Source: Diplolepis rosae
Lineage: Eukaryota > Arthropoda > Insecta > Hymenoptera > Diplolepididae
DNA length: 64,000 nucleotides
Assembly: GCA_030998225.1 (NCBI GenBank)
Contig: JAPYXD010000679.1
Coordinates: 682,001-746,000 of the forward strand
Direction: 5' to 3'
Below, piece by piece: positions 1-11,011 of this stretch; the first letter of the stretch is position 1; every line of letters begins with the position of its first letter. A program made the translations under genes and the position numbers. A model generated the notes under the pieces. That model was not told the DNA's origin. It ran no database searches and worked only from the letters and a program-made list of their open reading frames with translations.

Positions 1-123
1 TCATGTGTGTTGGATTTTTTAGACCTTCCGTTGATATTATAATTGATGGAATTGAAGTGGACTTTGAAATATTTATTGTTGTTGTTGTATGATCGTTAGA
101 AGTGGATGCCAGTGGTTCTCGAT

Positions 124-1994
124 TTATGCTTTCCTCAGTGCACCCGTGCTGGGGAGAGCTTTGGAGTTTTCCTGATTAGCTGTTTGTGATTGGTTATTTG
201 GTCGTATCTTGCAGTCTCGTACTAAATGACCGGGTTGTTTACAGTAATTGCAAATTATTTCAGTATAATTTGAATTTTGTTGAGTGTCATTATTTTGTAA
301 AAATCTATTTTCATATGGTTTATTTCGATTTTGAAACTGTCCTGAGTTAAAGTTTTTATACTGTCCTGGATTCAATTGTCTATTAGTATTATTAACATTA
401 TTGTTATTATTGTAAACATTTCTAGGAAAATTATTATTATTGTTGTATCTTTGTTGTAAAAAATTATTATTATTGTTTCTATAATTGTTATTTCTATTTT
501 GTAAAAAATGATTGTTGTTATTATTAAAATTATAATTTTTATTTCTTAAAAAAATTGTTATTTGGAAAATTATTGTAATTGTTTTTTGCAAAATTATTAT
601 TATTATTACTTCTTTGACCATTGAAATTACTATATCCTTGTTGGTTAGGATGCAAAAATTTTTTTTGTTTATTGTTAAGAACTGCATCTTGAGCTTTACT
701 TAAATGAAAACATTTTTCAGTTGTGTGACCTGGTTTTTTACAAATTAAACAAATAGTTTTATTTTCAAGTGCTACGTTGAATCGGGTGGTTTTTATTACT
801 TTTATTATTATTAATTGATTCTTCGGTTTTTAAATAATCCGTATTTCTATTTCTTCGCAGTGAAGAAGATGCAGCCAGTCTTCGTTCTATGTCTATTGTA
901 TAATTAACTACTTCCTTAAATGTGTCCTTTTCTTCTACACGAATTTCTAACTCAGGACGCAAACCTCGTATAAAACATTGAATTACATCTCTTTCTAAAT
1001 TTTGTTTAAAAGCATTATCTACCTGACCGTCATTATTAAGTCTGTGAGCATCTTCTATTCTATCAGCAATTTCTTTAATTCTAGCAGCATAGGAAAGGAC
1101 ATTTTCTCTTTCCCACATAAATGTATTACCTAATTCTCCCTGCAATTGATATACGCTTTTCGCAGGGGCATATACTCTTTTCAATTTTTCTATTAATTCC
1201 TCTATTGTTGCATACGTTGACCCAAAAATACATTTTCGTGCCTCACCAGACAATTTACCTCTCAATAGACGTGCAAGATTTTCTTGGGCAGCAGGTGTCG
1301 GCAGCATTGCCTTTGCTTCCATGCAACCCTCAATAAAATGGGACAATGGGAGGTTACTTCCGTCGAACAAAGGGACCACCTCTAGCGCGTCGCGTAAGGA
1401 TACCTGCTGGCTGTTAGGTATGGCTACGGCCATCTCTTCGTTGCTTACTATTACGGGATTATCCTGATTTATGACTTCTGTATCGCTTTTGTCGTCGTCG
1501 CTATCGTTGTTACTAATTAGAGAGTCGCGTGCCAATGAGGTTTTCAATTTTTCTTTCAAAGTTTTGTTTTCTATTGTTATTACCGTTGAGCTTAGCAAAT
1601 TAGATTCGTCAAAATAAGATAATTCGTTCGTTAAAGTTTGATCTTGATTACTAGATCCTGTCACAATGCTTAAATCTTGACAAAAACTTGAATGAAACCC
1701 GCTAGTTTTACTGGAATTTTCACTTAATATGCTTTGATCATTAATTAGCGTCTTGTCAAAACGTGAATCGTCTAGCTGAAGAGTGTCATCTAATTCTTGT
1801 TCAGCAGGAAAAGGGTTTGAAATATCTTTGTATTTATTATCGACTAAATTTCCCTTGATTTTACCTGATCTTTTTAGTTTCAAGGAATCTATTTGATTCT
1901 GATCCACAATTTTTGCGAGTTGGTTATCTTGTTTGGCTTTACTACGTGTGATAACCTTTTGGGCGGATTCTACAGGGGTATTTGAATTTGACAT
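124..1994 (-). pseudogene. gag: Gag polyprotein, family A minus copy (frameshifted)
   Basis: Capsid/nucleocapsid precursor of a Ty3/gypsy element. From ATG at 1994 an open frame of 409 codons covers a charged N-terminal part and a Ty3-type capsid region (around DALEVVPLFDGSNLPLSHF). It shifts out of frame near 770, just before the first zinc knuckle. A second open segment (687-124) holds a long Asn-rich stretch, a CCHC knuckle beginning CNYCKQPGH, and the same C-terminal end as the plus copy (ALPSTGALRKA, then stop). At protein level it closely resembles the gag at 3945-5602 and keeps the first ~70 codons missing there. The frameshifts and mixed frames near 540-780 mean it is not functional as it stands. 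Confidence 0.85.
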
Positions 1995-3063
1995 TGAGTC
2001 ATTATAATTTTACAGTTTCCCTTTTATTGAGCGTTATCTTAGATTATTTATTGTTAATTATCAATTGTTTATAACAATTTTAAAAAACTACATGTAAAAT
2101 TTTGTTTGTTAATAAAGTGAAATTAGTAAAAGTATAATTTTAGTTTAAAACCAATCATAAAAATGATATTAATAATAATTATTTAATTATTTTTATTTGT
2201 TTATAACAAAATTAAAATTTGTACTCTTTTATTGGGAAATAAAATAACAAAATGAGAATATAATTCTATAAAACATTCAAATAAATAAATAATCGCTCAA
2301 ATTTTTTTGTAAAATTATAATGTTAAATAAAACATTTGTTAAAATTATAACAATATATATATATATGTATATTTATTTTGTACCAACCACGTGTGTCTTT
2401 TGTAAACTATAATAATCTATGTTATTAAATTAATAAATTATAAATTGTTTTTTTTTGTTTAAATAAATAAAATTGTTTATAACAAGGATCAGATAAGATT
2501 CGAGTTATGCACAATTTATTCTTCTCTAGACTGGACAAGTTAGGCTCAAGCTCAGATCCTTGGACAATCTTTGCAAATAAAAATATTCTGTTCCTTAGCA
2601 GAGTTAAAATCAAAGTTATAAACAATACAATCACAAGCACTTCGAACTTTGCCCTACCCAATGATCGTAATCAATGGTGACCGTTCAACGTACCCAAAAG
2701 GGACTTATACTCTCGTGTGCTGTTTTTTTTTTTGTTTGTTTTAACTTAAATCAAAACTTAGTTAACAAATTAGAATAATTTTTTAATAAGATAAGTTACT
2801 TAATCACTTAGGTTAGCCTCAAGGTCAGATCCCTGCGTGATTTTTCAAACTTATTTTATTTTATACAATTTATATAAATTATAAAATTTCAAAGAAATGA
2901 TTTGATTATTAAATCATTAAGGTTAGCCTCAAGGTCAAATCCCTTTGTGATCTAACAAATCTATTTTATTGAAATTTCAAGTTACAAGTTGAAATAATAT
3001 TTCATAATCATTTATTTATTCACTAGAAATAATCAATGCGTTAATTTTCAATTGACTTGTGTT
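1995..3063 (-). other. 5' untranslated leader of family A
   Basis: About 1.07 kb of AT-rich sequence between primer site and gag ATG, with no supportable ORF. It holds three direct copies of a ~23-nt motif (GTTAGCCTCAAGGTCAGATC on the plus strand) at 2539, 2812 and 2922. Repeats in gypsy leaders can be protein-binding or packaging sites, but nothing here proves that. Confidence 0.55.
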
Positions 3064-3080
3064 TCCCGGCCGATGCACCA
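3064..3080 (-). promoter_or_regulatory. Primer-binding site for tRNA-Gly(GCC)
   Basis: The plus-strand bases TCCCGGCCGATGCACCA are the 3' end of insect tRNA-Gly(GCC), including the CCA tail, so the minus-strand element RNA could anneal this tRNA to prime reverse transcription. It lies 14 nt from the inferred LTR edge, farther than the usual 0-5 nt. Confidence 0.85.
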
Positions 3081-3094
3081 GAAAAAAGGAAGTA

Positions 3095-3944
3095 TGTTAC
3101 GTCACAAATACGTAAATACTTACTTTGATCGAAGATTCCTCGTTTTAAGTTAGGATCGAATGATCCTCGCTTAGGGATGAGGATAAGTCAATGAAAGACA
3201 CAATGATTATGAAAATAATACAAATTGAATTTATTTTACTGGTTAAAATTTCCGGATATACATTCGTTAAGACAATTCTTATATAATGTAGGCACAGGCT
3301 GGTTGGTACGTAGGTGAGAAAGAGACAAAGAATAAAGATAGAGAGAGAGAGGTTCGGTACCTTTATGATTCGTAAGTTGTGTTGAGGTTTAATCCACACG
3401 GCGGTGAGTTGTAAGTACTGGATCCCCACAGGTGTATTCCAAGTGTGTGAGAGAGACGGAGTTATAGGCCGCACAGGTATATTCCGTAAAGGGCGGCGAT
3501 TCAAATTTACGACACTGTTCGAAGATCTTTACAAGATCTATTCAAGTCTACGATGACTTTTACGACTCCCGAACTTGGATTTTAAATTGTCCCAATCGAA
3601 TTTTATTAATCTCAAACTCAGAGATTTCCGAAGTTAAATTGAAATACCGCACTGGACTATTGTCGCGAGACCGGTTATAAATCCGAAGGAAAATTTAAGT
3701 GTCGAACTAGACGAAGAATTTACTGACTGCTTTCTCTTGGTGTGGGCCTCTTTTATATTTTTCTATACAAATTGACGGTCAGCGAAAATCGTGACGTAGT
3801 CATATCTTCTTAGAGGAGAAGGGGCCCTATACTGCTCCCTACTTCCCCTACTCCCTATTCCCCTTTATCGATTCTCTCATAGATTTCTAACTCAAACCAG
3901 CCTGTGTGTATTATATACATTCAAATACGTCGCGGGACGTGACA
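3095..3944 (-). repeat. 5' LTR of family A minus copy (850 bp)
   Basis: On the minus strand it begins TGTCACGTCCCGCGACG and ends GTGACGTAACA, a short imperfect terminal inverted repeat. It matches the 3' LTR at 18783-19598, strongly at both ends and in the R/U5 part but poorly in the middle of U3, so the two belong to different subfamilies. A GTAAGT splice-donor consensus lies in U5 (plus 3118-3123), conserved in the other LTR. Confidence 0.88.
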
Positions 3945-5602
3945 CACTCTTAAGTTAGATGATTCAAGTTTAGACAAGACTCTAATTAATAATCAAAATA
4001 TATCACGTGAAAATTCAGAAAAAACTAGCGGGTTTCATTCAAGTTTCTGTCCAGATTTAAGCATTGTAACAGGATCCAGTAATCAAGATCAAACTCTAAC
4101 GAATGAATTATCTTATTTTGACGAATTCAATTTGCTAAGCTCAACAGTAATAACAGCAGATAATAAAACTTTGAAAGAAAGATTGGAAACCTCATTGGCA
4201 CGCGAATCTATAATTAGTAACAACGATAGCGACGACGACAAAAGCGACACAGAAGCCATAAATCAGGATAATCCCGTAAGAGTAAATAACGAAGAGATGG
4301 CCGTGGTCATACCCAACAGCCAGCAGGTATCCTTACGCGACGCGCTAGAGGTGGTTCCATTGTTCGACGGAAGTAACCTCCCATTGTCACATTTTATTGA
4401 GGGTTGCATGGAGGCAAAGGCAATGCTACCGACACCTGCAGCTCAAGAAAACCTCGCAAGGCTATTAAGAGGTAAATTAACTGGAGAAGCCAGAAAATGC
4501 ATTTTTGGTTCTACTTATACAACAATAGAAGAATTGATAGAAAAATTGAAAAGAGTATATGCCCCTGCGAAAAGCGTGTACCAGTTACAGGGAGAATTAG
4601 GTAATACATTTATGTGGGAAAGAGAAAATGTACTTTCCTATGCTGCTAGGATAAAAGAAATTGCCGACAAAATCGAAGATGCTCACAGGCTCAATAATAA
4701 TGGTCAGGTAGATAATAATTTTAAAGTAAACCTCGAAAAAGACGTAATTCAATGTTTTATACGCGGTTTGCGTCCTGAGTTAGAAATTCGTGTTGAAGAA
4801 AAGGATACTTTTAAAGAAGTTATTAGCGACAGTATTGATATAGAACGAAGATTAGCTGCAAATTCCGCACTACGAAGAAATAAAAATGTGTATTATTCAA
4901 AAAGTGACGAATCATCTAATAATAAAAATAACAAAACAACCCGATTTAACGTAGCACTTGAAAACAAAACTATTTGTTTAATTTGTAAAAAAACCAGGTC
5001 ACACAACTGAAAAATGTTTTCATTTAAGTAAAGCTCAAGATGCAGTTTTTAATAATAAACAAAAAAATTTTTTGCGTCCTAACCAACAAGGATATAGTAA
5101 TTTCAATGGTCAAAGAAGTAATAATAATAATCATTTTGCAAGAAACAATTACAATAATTTTCCGAATAACAATTTTTTAAGAAATAAAAATTATAATTTT
5201 AATAACAATAACAATAATAATTTGCAAAATAGAAATAATAATTATAAAAACAATAATAATAATGTTTTACAACAAAGATACAACAATAATAATAATTTTC
5301 CTAGAAATTTTTACAATAATAACAATAATGTTAATAATAATAATAGACAATGGAATCCAGGACAGTATCAAAACTTTAACTTAGGACAGTCTCAAAATCG
5401 AAATAAACCATATGAATATAGGTTTTTACAAAATAATAATAATCAACAAAATTCAAATTATACTGAAGTAGTTTGCAATTATTGTAAAAAACCCGGTCAT
5501 TTAGTACGAGACTGCAAGATACGACCAAATAGCCAATCACAAACAGCTCATCAGGAAAACTCCAAAGCTCTCCCCAGCACGGGTGCACTGAGGAAAGCAT
5601 AA
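3945..5602 (+). pseudogene. gag: Gag polyprotein, family A plus copy (5'-truncated, frameshifted)
   Basis: The gag frame is open from the junction with the minus-strand LTR. It holds the capsid-like region, then a first zinc knuckle starting CLICKK that is broken by one extra A in the A-run near 4987-4994, giving a stop at 5008-5010. Downstream (5072-5602) are an Asn-rich linker of ~110 residues, a second knuckle with pattern C-x2-C-x4-H-x4-C (CNYCKKPGHLVRDC) and the C-terminus. The minus copy has six A where this one has seven, so the frameshift is probably copy-specific. pol follows in the -1 frame, open from about 5533. Two knuckles separated by a poly-Asn linker is unusual for Gag. Confidence 0.87.
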
Positions 5603-8600
5603 ATCGAGAACCACTAGCATCCACTTCTAACGATCATACAACAACAACAACAATAAATATTTCAAAGTCCACTTCAATTCCATCAATTATAATATCAACG
5701 GAAGGTTTAAAAAATCCAACACACATGATGATTGATACTGGTGCTGCTCGAAATTTAATTAAACAAAAGGTTCTCAACCCTGAAGTACCAATAAATAGGC
5801 ATAACGTATTGAAACTTACAGGAATTAATGATTTACCACTTTACACGTTAGGACAGGTAAAAATAAACATTTTTGGTTATCCAACGATATTTAACATTAT
5901 TCCGAATGAAGTCCCAGTAGAAGAAGATGGAGTATTAGGATCAGAATTTTTTCAAGATAATAGTGTGAATATAAACTATACTTCAAAATGCTTAGAAATT
6001 GAGAACCACTGTTACCCTTTTAAATCTACCAAATCATTTACTATTCCAGCTCGAACAGTTATAACATTTTATGTTAATATAAAAAATACAGAAAAGAGTG
6101 AAGGGTATGTACCTCGATTGCATATCCAAGATGGCGTCTACGTAGGTGACGCAGTTGTAAAAAATCACAAGGGAAAAGCCTATTTAAAATTTGCAAACAC
6201 AAATGAAATCCCAATTACATTATCCGTCCCATTAGTTAATTTAGAAGACTTTAAAGAACAAGAATGTTATAAACAAATTGAAAATTTAATTACTTTCAAA
6301 CAAACAAATAACGAAGATATATCAAGTAAAATATTAAATAACTTTTTAAAAACTGACAATTCTCTAATTAACTCATGCAAATTTTATAATGTAACAGACG
6401 AAGACAGAGTAGAATGTATTAAAAAACTTCTTCGATTAGACCACTTAAATCAAGATGAATATGAACATGTAGAAAAATTAATTAAAAATAATGCAGACAG
6501 ATTTCAAATCCCAGGAGAACCACTTGAAGCTACTAATGTATTACAACATTCAATTCCAACTGTAGATGACGCTCCAATTTTTTCAAGACAATATAGATTT
6601 CCCCCAGTTCACAAGGAAGAAATTACAAGACAAGTCGATGAATTATTAAAAAATAAAATAATCAAGCCCTCACAATCACCATATAACACTCCAGTGTGGA
6701 TAGTTCCTAAAAAACCTGATTCTCAAGGAAAAATAAAATGGAGAATGGTTCTTGATTTTCGTAAATTAAATGAAAAAACAATTGGCGATTCGTATCCTTT
6801 ACCTAATATAAACGATATACTTGATTCTTTAGGATCAGCAAAATATTTTTCAGTGTTTGATTTAGCTACCGGTTTTCACCATATAAAAATGAACCCAAAA
6901 GACTCACATAAAACCGCATTTTCTACACCTCACGGTCATTACGAATTCGATAGAATGCCTTTCGGTTTGAAAACAGCACCCGCCACATTTCAAAGATTAA
7001 TGGATTTAACATTAACTGGATTAATCGGAACAGAACTTTTTGTATATCTTGATGACATAGTTATATATGCAAATACTCTAGAAGAACACGAAATTAAATT
7101 CAACAATTTAGCAGAAAGACTTAGAAAAGCAAATCTTCATTTACAACCAGACAAATGCGAACTTTTACGACCTGAAGTAGGATATTTAGGTCATATAATT
7201 GATAAAAATGGAGTACGTCCAGATCCAAAAAAGATAATAGCTGTAAAAAACTTTCCAGTCTCAAAAACACAGATAAATGTTAAACAATTTTTAGGCTTAG
7301 CAGGATATTATAGACGATTTATTGATAGATTTTCAAAAATTTCAAGTCCTTTAAATCAACTTCTGAAAAAAGATACACCTTTTAATTGGACAGAAAAACA
7401 ACAAGCAGCTTTCGAAATTTTAAAAGCAAAATTATGTGAAGAACCACTTTTACGACGACCTGATTTTTCTCAACCTTTTATACTCACAACAGATGCCTCA
7501 GGATTTGCAATAGGAGGTATTTTATCACAAGGTAAAATAGGTAAAGATAAGCCAATAGCATATGCTTCACGTAGTCTAAGTGATACTGAGAAAAAATATG
7601 GTACATATGAGAAAGAAGCTCTTGCTATAATATTTTGTGTAACTCATTTTCATCCTTATTTGTATGGGGGAAAATTTACTTTAGTGACTGATCACAAACC
7701 TCTAGTTTGGTTTCAAAATTCTAAAGACCCTTGTTCACGAGTTTCACGTTGGAGATTGAAACTCGCAGAATATGATTTTGATGTAATTTACAAAGCTGGG
7801 AAAATGAATGTAAATGCAGACGCTCTCTCAAGAAACCCTATTGATGATAACAAAGAGAAATCAAGATATTTACAAGTTGACGCCAATGATACTTTTATGA
7901 CTTCCCAAGAAAAAATGTTTTCCAAGAAAACTTTTACAAGAAAAAAACAAGAAAACTCTAAAAATGAATATTTTCCGGAATTCCTTAGTGAAGAATCACT
8001 CAGTGAGATTGGTAAGAATATTTTAAAATACACAAATTTATTCAAAAATATGGCTTCAAGACTTATTTTTATGACAATATTTTTATTAAGTCCAGTGTTT
8101 TCCAAAAAATACGAAAATTTATCATGGAAAATTCGATTTTTTTTTTCTTCGTAAAAAATCGATTTGAATCGAAACGAAACTCAAGAAAAATTAGACGAAA
8201 ATTTTTCTTCTAAACCTCTTATGAAAAAACCACGAGGTAGGCCAAGAAAAAATCTACTTACAAATTTGAAAAATATTCCCTCTCAAACAAAAAGAAAGAG
8301 AGGTAGGCCAAGAAAACAAATGTTTGAAAACGAATTACCAGAAATAAATGTGCAAAAGGGAAGCCGAACAAAAGTAGAATCAGATTCCGACTCTGATTCT
8401 GATTATTTAGATTATTTGAAACAAACTCAAGCAAAAAATAAAAAGAAGAAGAATGCCAAGAAGCCAAAAAATATTAATGAATTTGAAAGTGAAGAAAGTG
8501 AGAATTATTTTTCAACCTCAGAAGATGAAATCAACGACATTGAAACCTCACACGAAGGAAATGATGGAGAAAATTATGAAGAAAATTGGGAAGAGAATTT

Positions 8601-10371
8601 TGAAGATGATCTTGAAGACGATTTTGAAAAGAATTTCGAACAGAATTTTGAAGAAAATTTTGAAGACAATCTTGAGGAAAATTTTGAAGAGAAGTTTGAA
8701 GAAAACCAAGATGAAAAATTGGAAGAAGAATTTGAAGAGCTTTATTTTGAAGAAAATTTGAGATTAAACCGAAGATCTCAAATAAATCCTGGAAAAATCG
8801 ATAAAGATCATGATAATTATAATCGTCCACCCCCAGAACCTCCTCCTATAAACTCTCAAACAGAAAAAATTATAACAAAGAAAAATTTAGTTGAATGTCG
8901 CGATCAATTAACTATGCGAAAAGATAATTATGCATATTTTGTTACAACAAATGGAACTCCTCGCGACAACGGATCAAAAACTTTAGAAAAACGTGAAACT
9001 TTACCAAAATTTAAAAATTTACAAAAGGGGATAGCAAAAGAGATTAAAAAAGGAAACTACTACCATTTTGCACTTCCAATTGAAGAAGAAACTAAAGATA
9101 ATTTATCTGAAACTTTAAATAATATAAAATTATCAATTAATTCATTACATGAATTATCTCAAAAATTTAAATTACGATCTATTAGTATATCAAAAACTTC
9201 CAGAATTAATCATATACCTTGGGAAGAAGTGAAATCAATTTTCGATTCAATTTTTTCAAATTCAACTACAAAAATTATAGTTTGCAATGGAATAACGCAA
9301 TATCCAACAAAGGAACAACGAACTCATTTAATTGAAGAAGCTCATTCTTCAGCATTAGGAGGCCATAAAGGCGTTACAAAAACTTATAGCCGAATTCGCC
9401 AAAAATTTTTTTGGGAAAATATGAAAGTAGACATTCAAAAATATATTCAAGGCTGTTTACAATGTCAACTGAAAAAATTAATCAGAGTCAAAACAAAACA
9501 CCCTATGGTAATCACTGACACACCCACTACTGCTTTTGAAAAAATATCAATGGACATTGTTGGTCCACTACCTGAAACAAAATCTGGTAACTTATATATT
9601 CTAACGATACAAGACAATTTTACCAAATATTCTTTAGCAATACCTCTTCCTAATCACCAAGCTAGTACGATAGCAGATGCTTTCGTGAAAAAATTTATTT
9701 GCATATTTGGATCACCGAAAGGAGTACTTACTGACCAAGGCAGAGATTTTTTAAGTAATTTATTAAAAAGATTGGCAAAACGTTTTAGAATTAAACAATT
9801 TCATACCACAGCATTTCACCCTCAATCAAACGGGTCATTAGAACGTTCACATCATGTTTTAGGAGAATATCTCAAACAATTTGTTGCAAAAAATTCAGAA
9901 TGAGATGATTGGCTTGAACTAGCAATGTTCTCATATAATACTAGTGTACATGAAGGCACAAAATGAATGGAATTTGTTGAATATGAATTGGTTTTTGGTA
10001 AACTAGCTCGTGAACCTTCCAGTGAACCTTTATCACAACAAGAAAAATTACAAACATATGACGATTATTTAATTAATTTCGTAACACAACTACATGAAAT
10101 GCGAACACAAGCAAGAGAAAATCTTATTTCAGCAAAAGAAAAATCGAAATTATATTATGACAAAAAAATAAGTCCTTTAGAAGTAAAAATTGGAGATTAC
10201 GTGTTTTTATTAAAAGGAGGTAAAATTAAAAAACTTGACAGCCATTGTACAGGGCCTTATGAAATATTGAAAGTGTTAGGAAAAGGGAATGTCAAAATAA
10301 GCTATAAAGGCAAACCTACTGTTGTCCACATTAATAGACTAAAACGCTCACATGTGCAAGTACAAAAGTAA
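5533..10371 (+). pseudogene. pol: Pol polyprotein with AT-hook/acidic insertion (three in-frame stops)
   Basis: One continuous frame interrupted by TAA 8152-8154, TGA 9901-9903 and TGA 9964-9966. Counting from ATG 5725: protease active site DTGA at residues 4-7; reverse transcriptase with YLDD at 441-444; RNase H with TTDAS near 589 and VTDHK near 655, ending ADALSRNP. Instead of the usual ~100-residue spacer there are ~490 codons before integrase: a hydrophobic stretch (MASRLIFMTIFLLSPVF), two AT-hooks (RGRPRK), a Ser/Asp block and an acidic repeat of the type ENFEDDLEDD. Integrase follows with an HHCC zinc site (HSSALGGH, CLQC) and D-D-E residues (MDIVG, TDQGRD, LERSHH), then a C-terminal domain ending near 10371. 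Not active as it stands. Confidence 0.92.
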
Positions 10372-10592
10372 ATAAATAAAAATAGAAACAAAATATCTGT
10401 ACCTTAATTATAAAAAAAATATATATATATTTATATATATACATATACAACTTAAATAAGATATAGAAATTTTATTTTGTCGATAAATAGTAAAAATATA
10501 AAAAATAAAATTTTTTTTTTATGAAAATATATGTTTTATATATAAATTAAAAAAATATATAAAACAAAATAAAAATGAATTTTCAGACATAA
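10372..10592 (+). other. AT-rich non-coding spacer with branch/acceptor sequence
   Basis: Very AT-rich sequence between pol and the CARD ORF. No ORF. It ends in two candidate 3' splice sites, TTTTCAG at 10580-10586 and TTATTCCAG at 10597-10605. Confidence 0.5.
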
Positions 10593-10892
10593 CACATTAT
10601 TCCAGATATAATAGAACAAATTCATCGCAAACGCATAGATGATCTCATTGAAATAGTTCCCTGTTTTATCGACATGGTAGCTCTCTGGCCATACTTAATT
10701 CAAACTGGAATTTTTAAGAAAGACGACTGTAATATCCCCACATGGAACAGAAATCTAAACAATCCAGAAATAATAAAAGACATTTTTTCAACAATCAAAA
10801 CAAGAGGACCGGACGCATACAAAAATTTAATTCTCAGTTTACGGCTATCAAATCACATTGTCATAGCCGACATGTTGGATATAATGAACTAG
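10593..10892 (+). CDS. CARD-domain-like protein
   Basis: About 100 open codons after TAA at 10590; the first ATG in frame is at 10674, giving 72 residues. The pattern fits a caspase-recruitment domain: amphipathic helices, a 'GIFKKDDCNI' turn, and a last third (TRGPDAYKNLILSLR, then IADML) that resembles the C-terminal helices of insect initiator-caspase (Dronc-type) CARDs. Helix 1 of the fold lies upstream of ATG 10674 (PDIIEQIHRK). The start may therefore come from splicing at 10605, a non-AUG codon or a lost ATG. CARD proteins bind other CARDs in apoptosome complexes, so a retroelement copy could act as a decoy inhibitor. That role is inference. The out-of-frame open stretch starting at 10742 belongs to the env frame. 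Confidence 0.62.
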   Translation, partial: HIIPDIIEQIHRKRIDDLIEIVPCFIDMVALWPYLIQTGIFKKDDCNIPTWNRNLNNPEIIKDIFSTIKTRGPDAYKNLILSLRLSNHIVIADMLDIMN

Positions 10893-10996
10893 GAACGCAA
10901 AATACAAAAATTAAATCAATAACTTCAGAAATATACATATGTAATGATAAAACATTTTCCTATTCTTATATTACAAAGCAAGCTGCTAATTGGAAC

Positions 10997-11009
10997 CCCC
11001 TTTTTCCAG
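10997..11009 (+). promoter_or_regulatory. 3' splice site before env1
   Basis: The run CCCCCTTTTTCCAG ends at 11009, two bases before the env ATG at 11012. A pyrimidine tract plus CAG directly before a start codon is what a spliced subgenomic env mRNA needs. Confidence 0.65.
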
Positions 11010-11011
11010 AG

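Larger units (their letters stand above)
1..3944 (-). mobile_element. Ty3/gypsy family A, minus-strand copy (5' half)
   Basis: Read on the minus strand this is a 5' LTR (3095-3944), a tRNA primer site, an AT-rich leader and a gag gene that runs to the left window edge. The first bases of the window match, in reverse complement, the plus-strand copy near 5690-5726, just before its protease, so pol should lie to the left. The 5' LTR end abuts the gag of the plus copy at 3944/3945. The simplest reading is that this copy inserted into the other. The left LTR and the target duplication are outside the window. Confidence 0.85.

Noticed and set aside
5483..5500. Slippery A-run as the gag-pol -1 frameshift site
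   Set aside because: The pol frame has a TAG at 5530-5532 downstream, so a shift there would terminate; the real site must lie later.
8453..8830. Two 100-codon ORFs overlapping the acidic repeat of pol
   Set aside because: Mirror frames of the GAA/GAT-rich repeat; the pol frame explains them.
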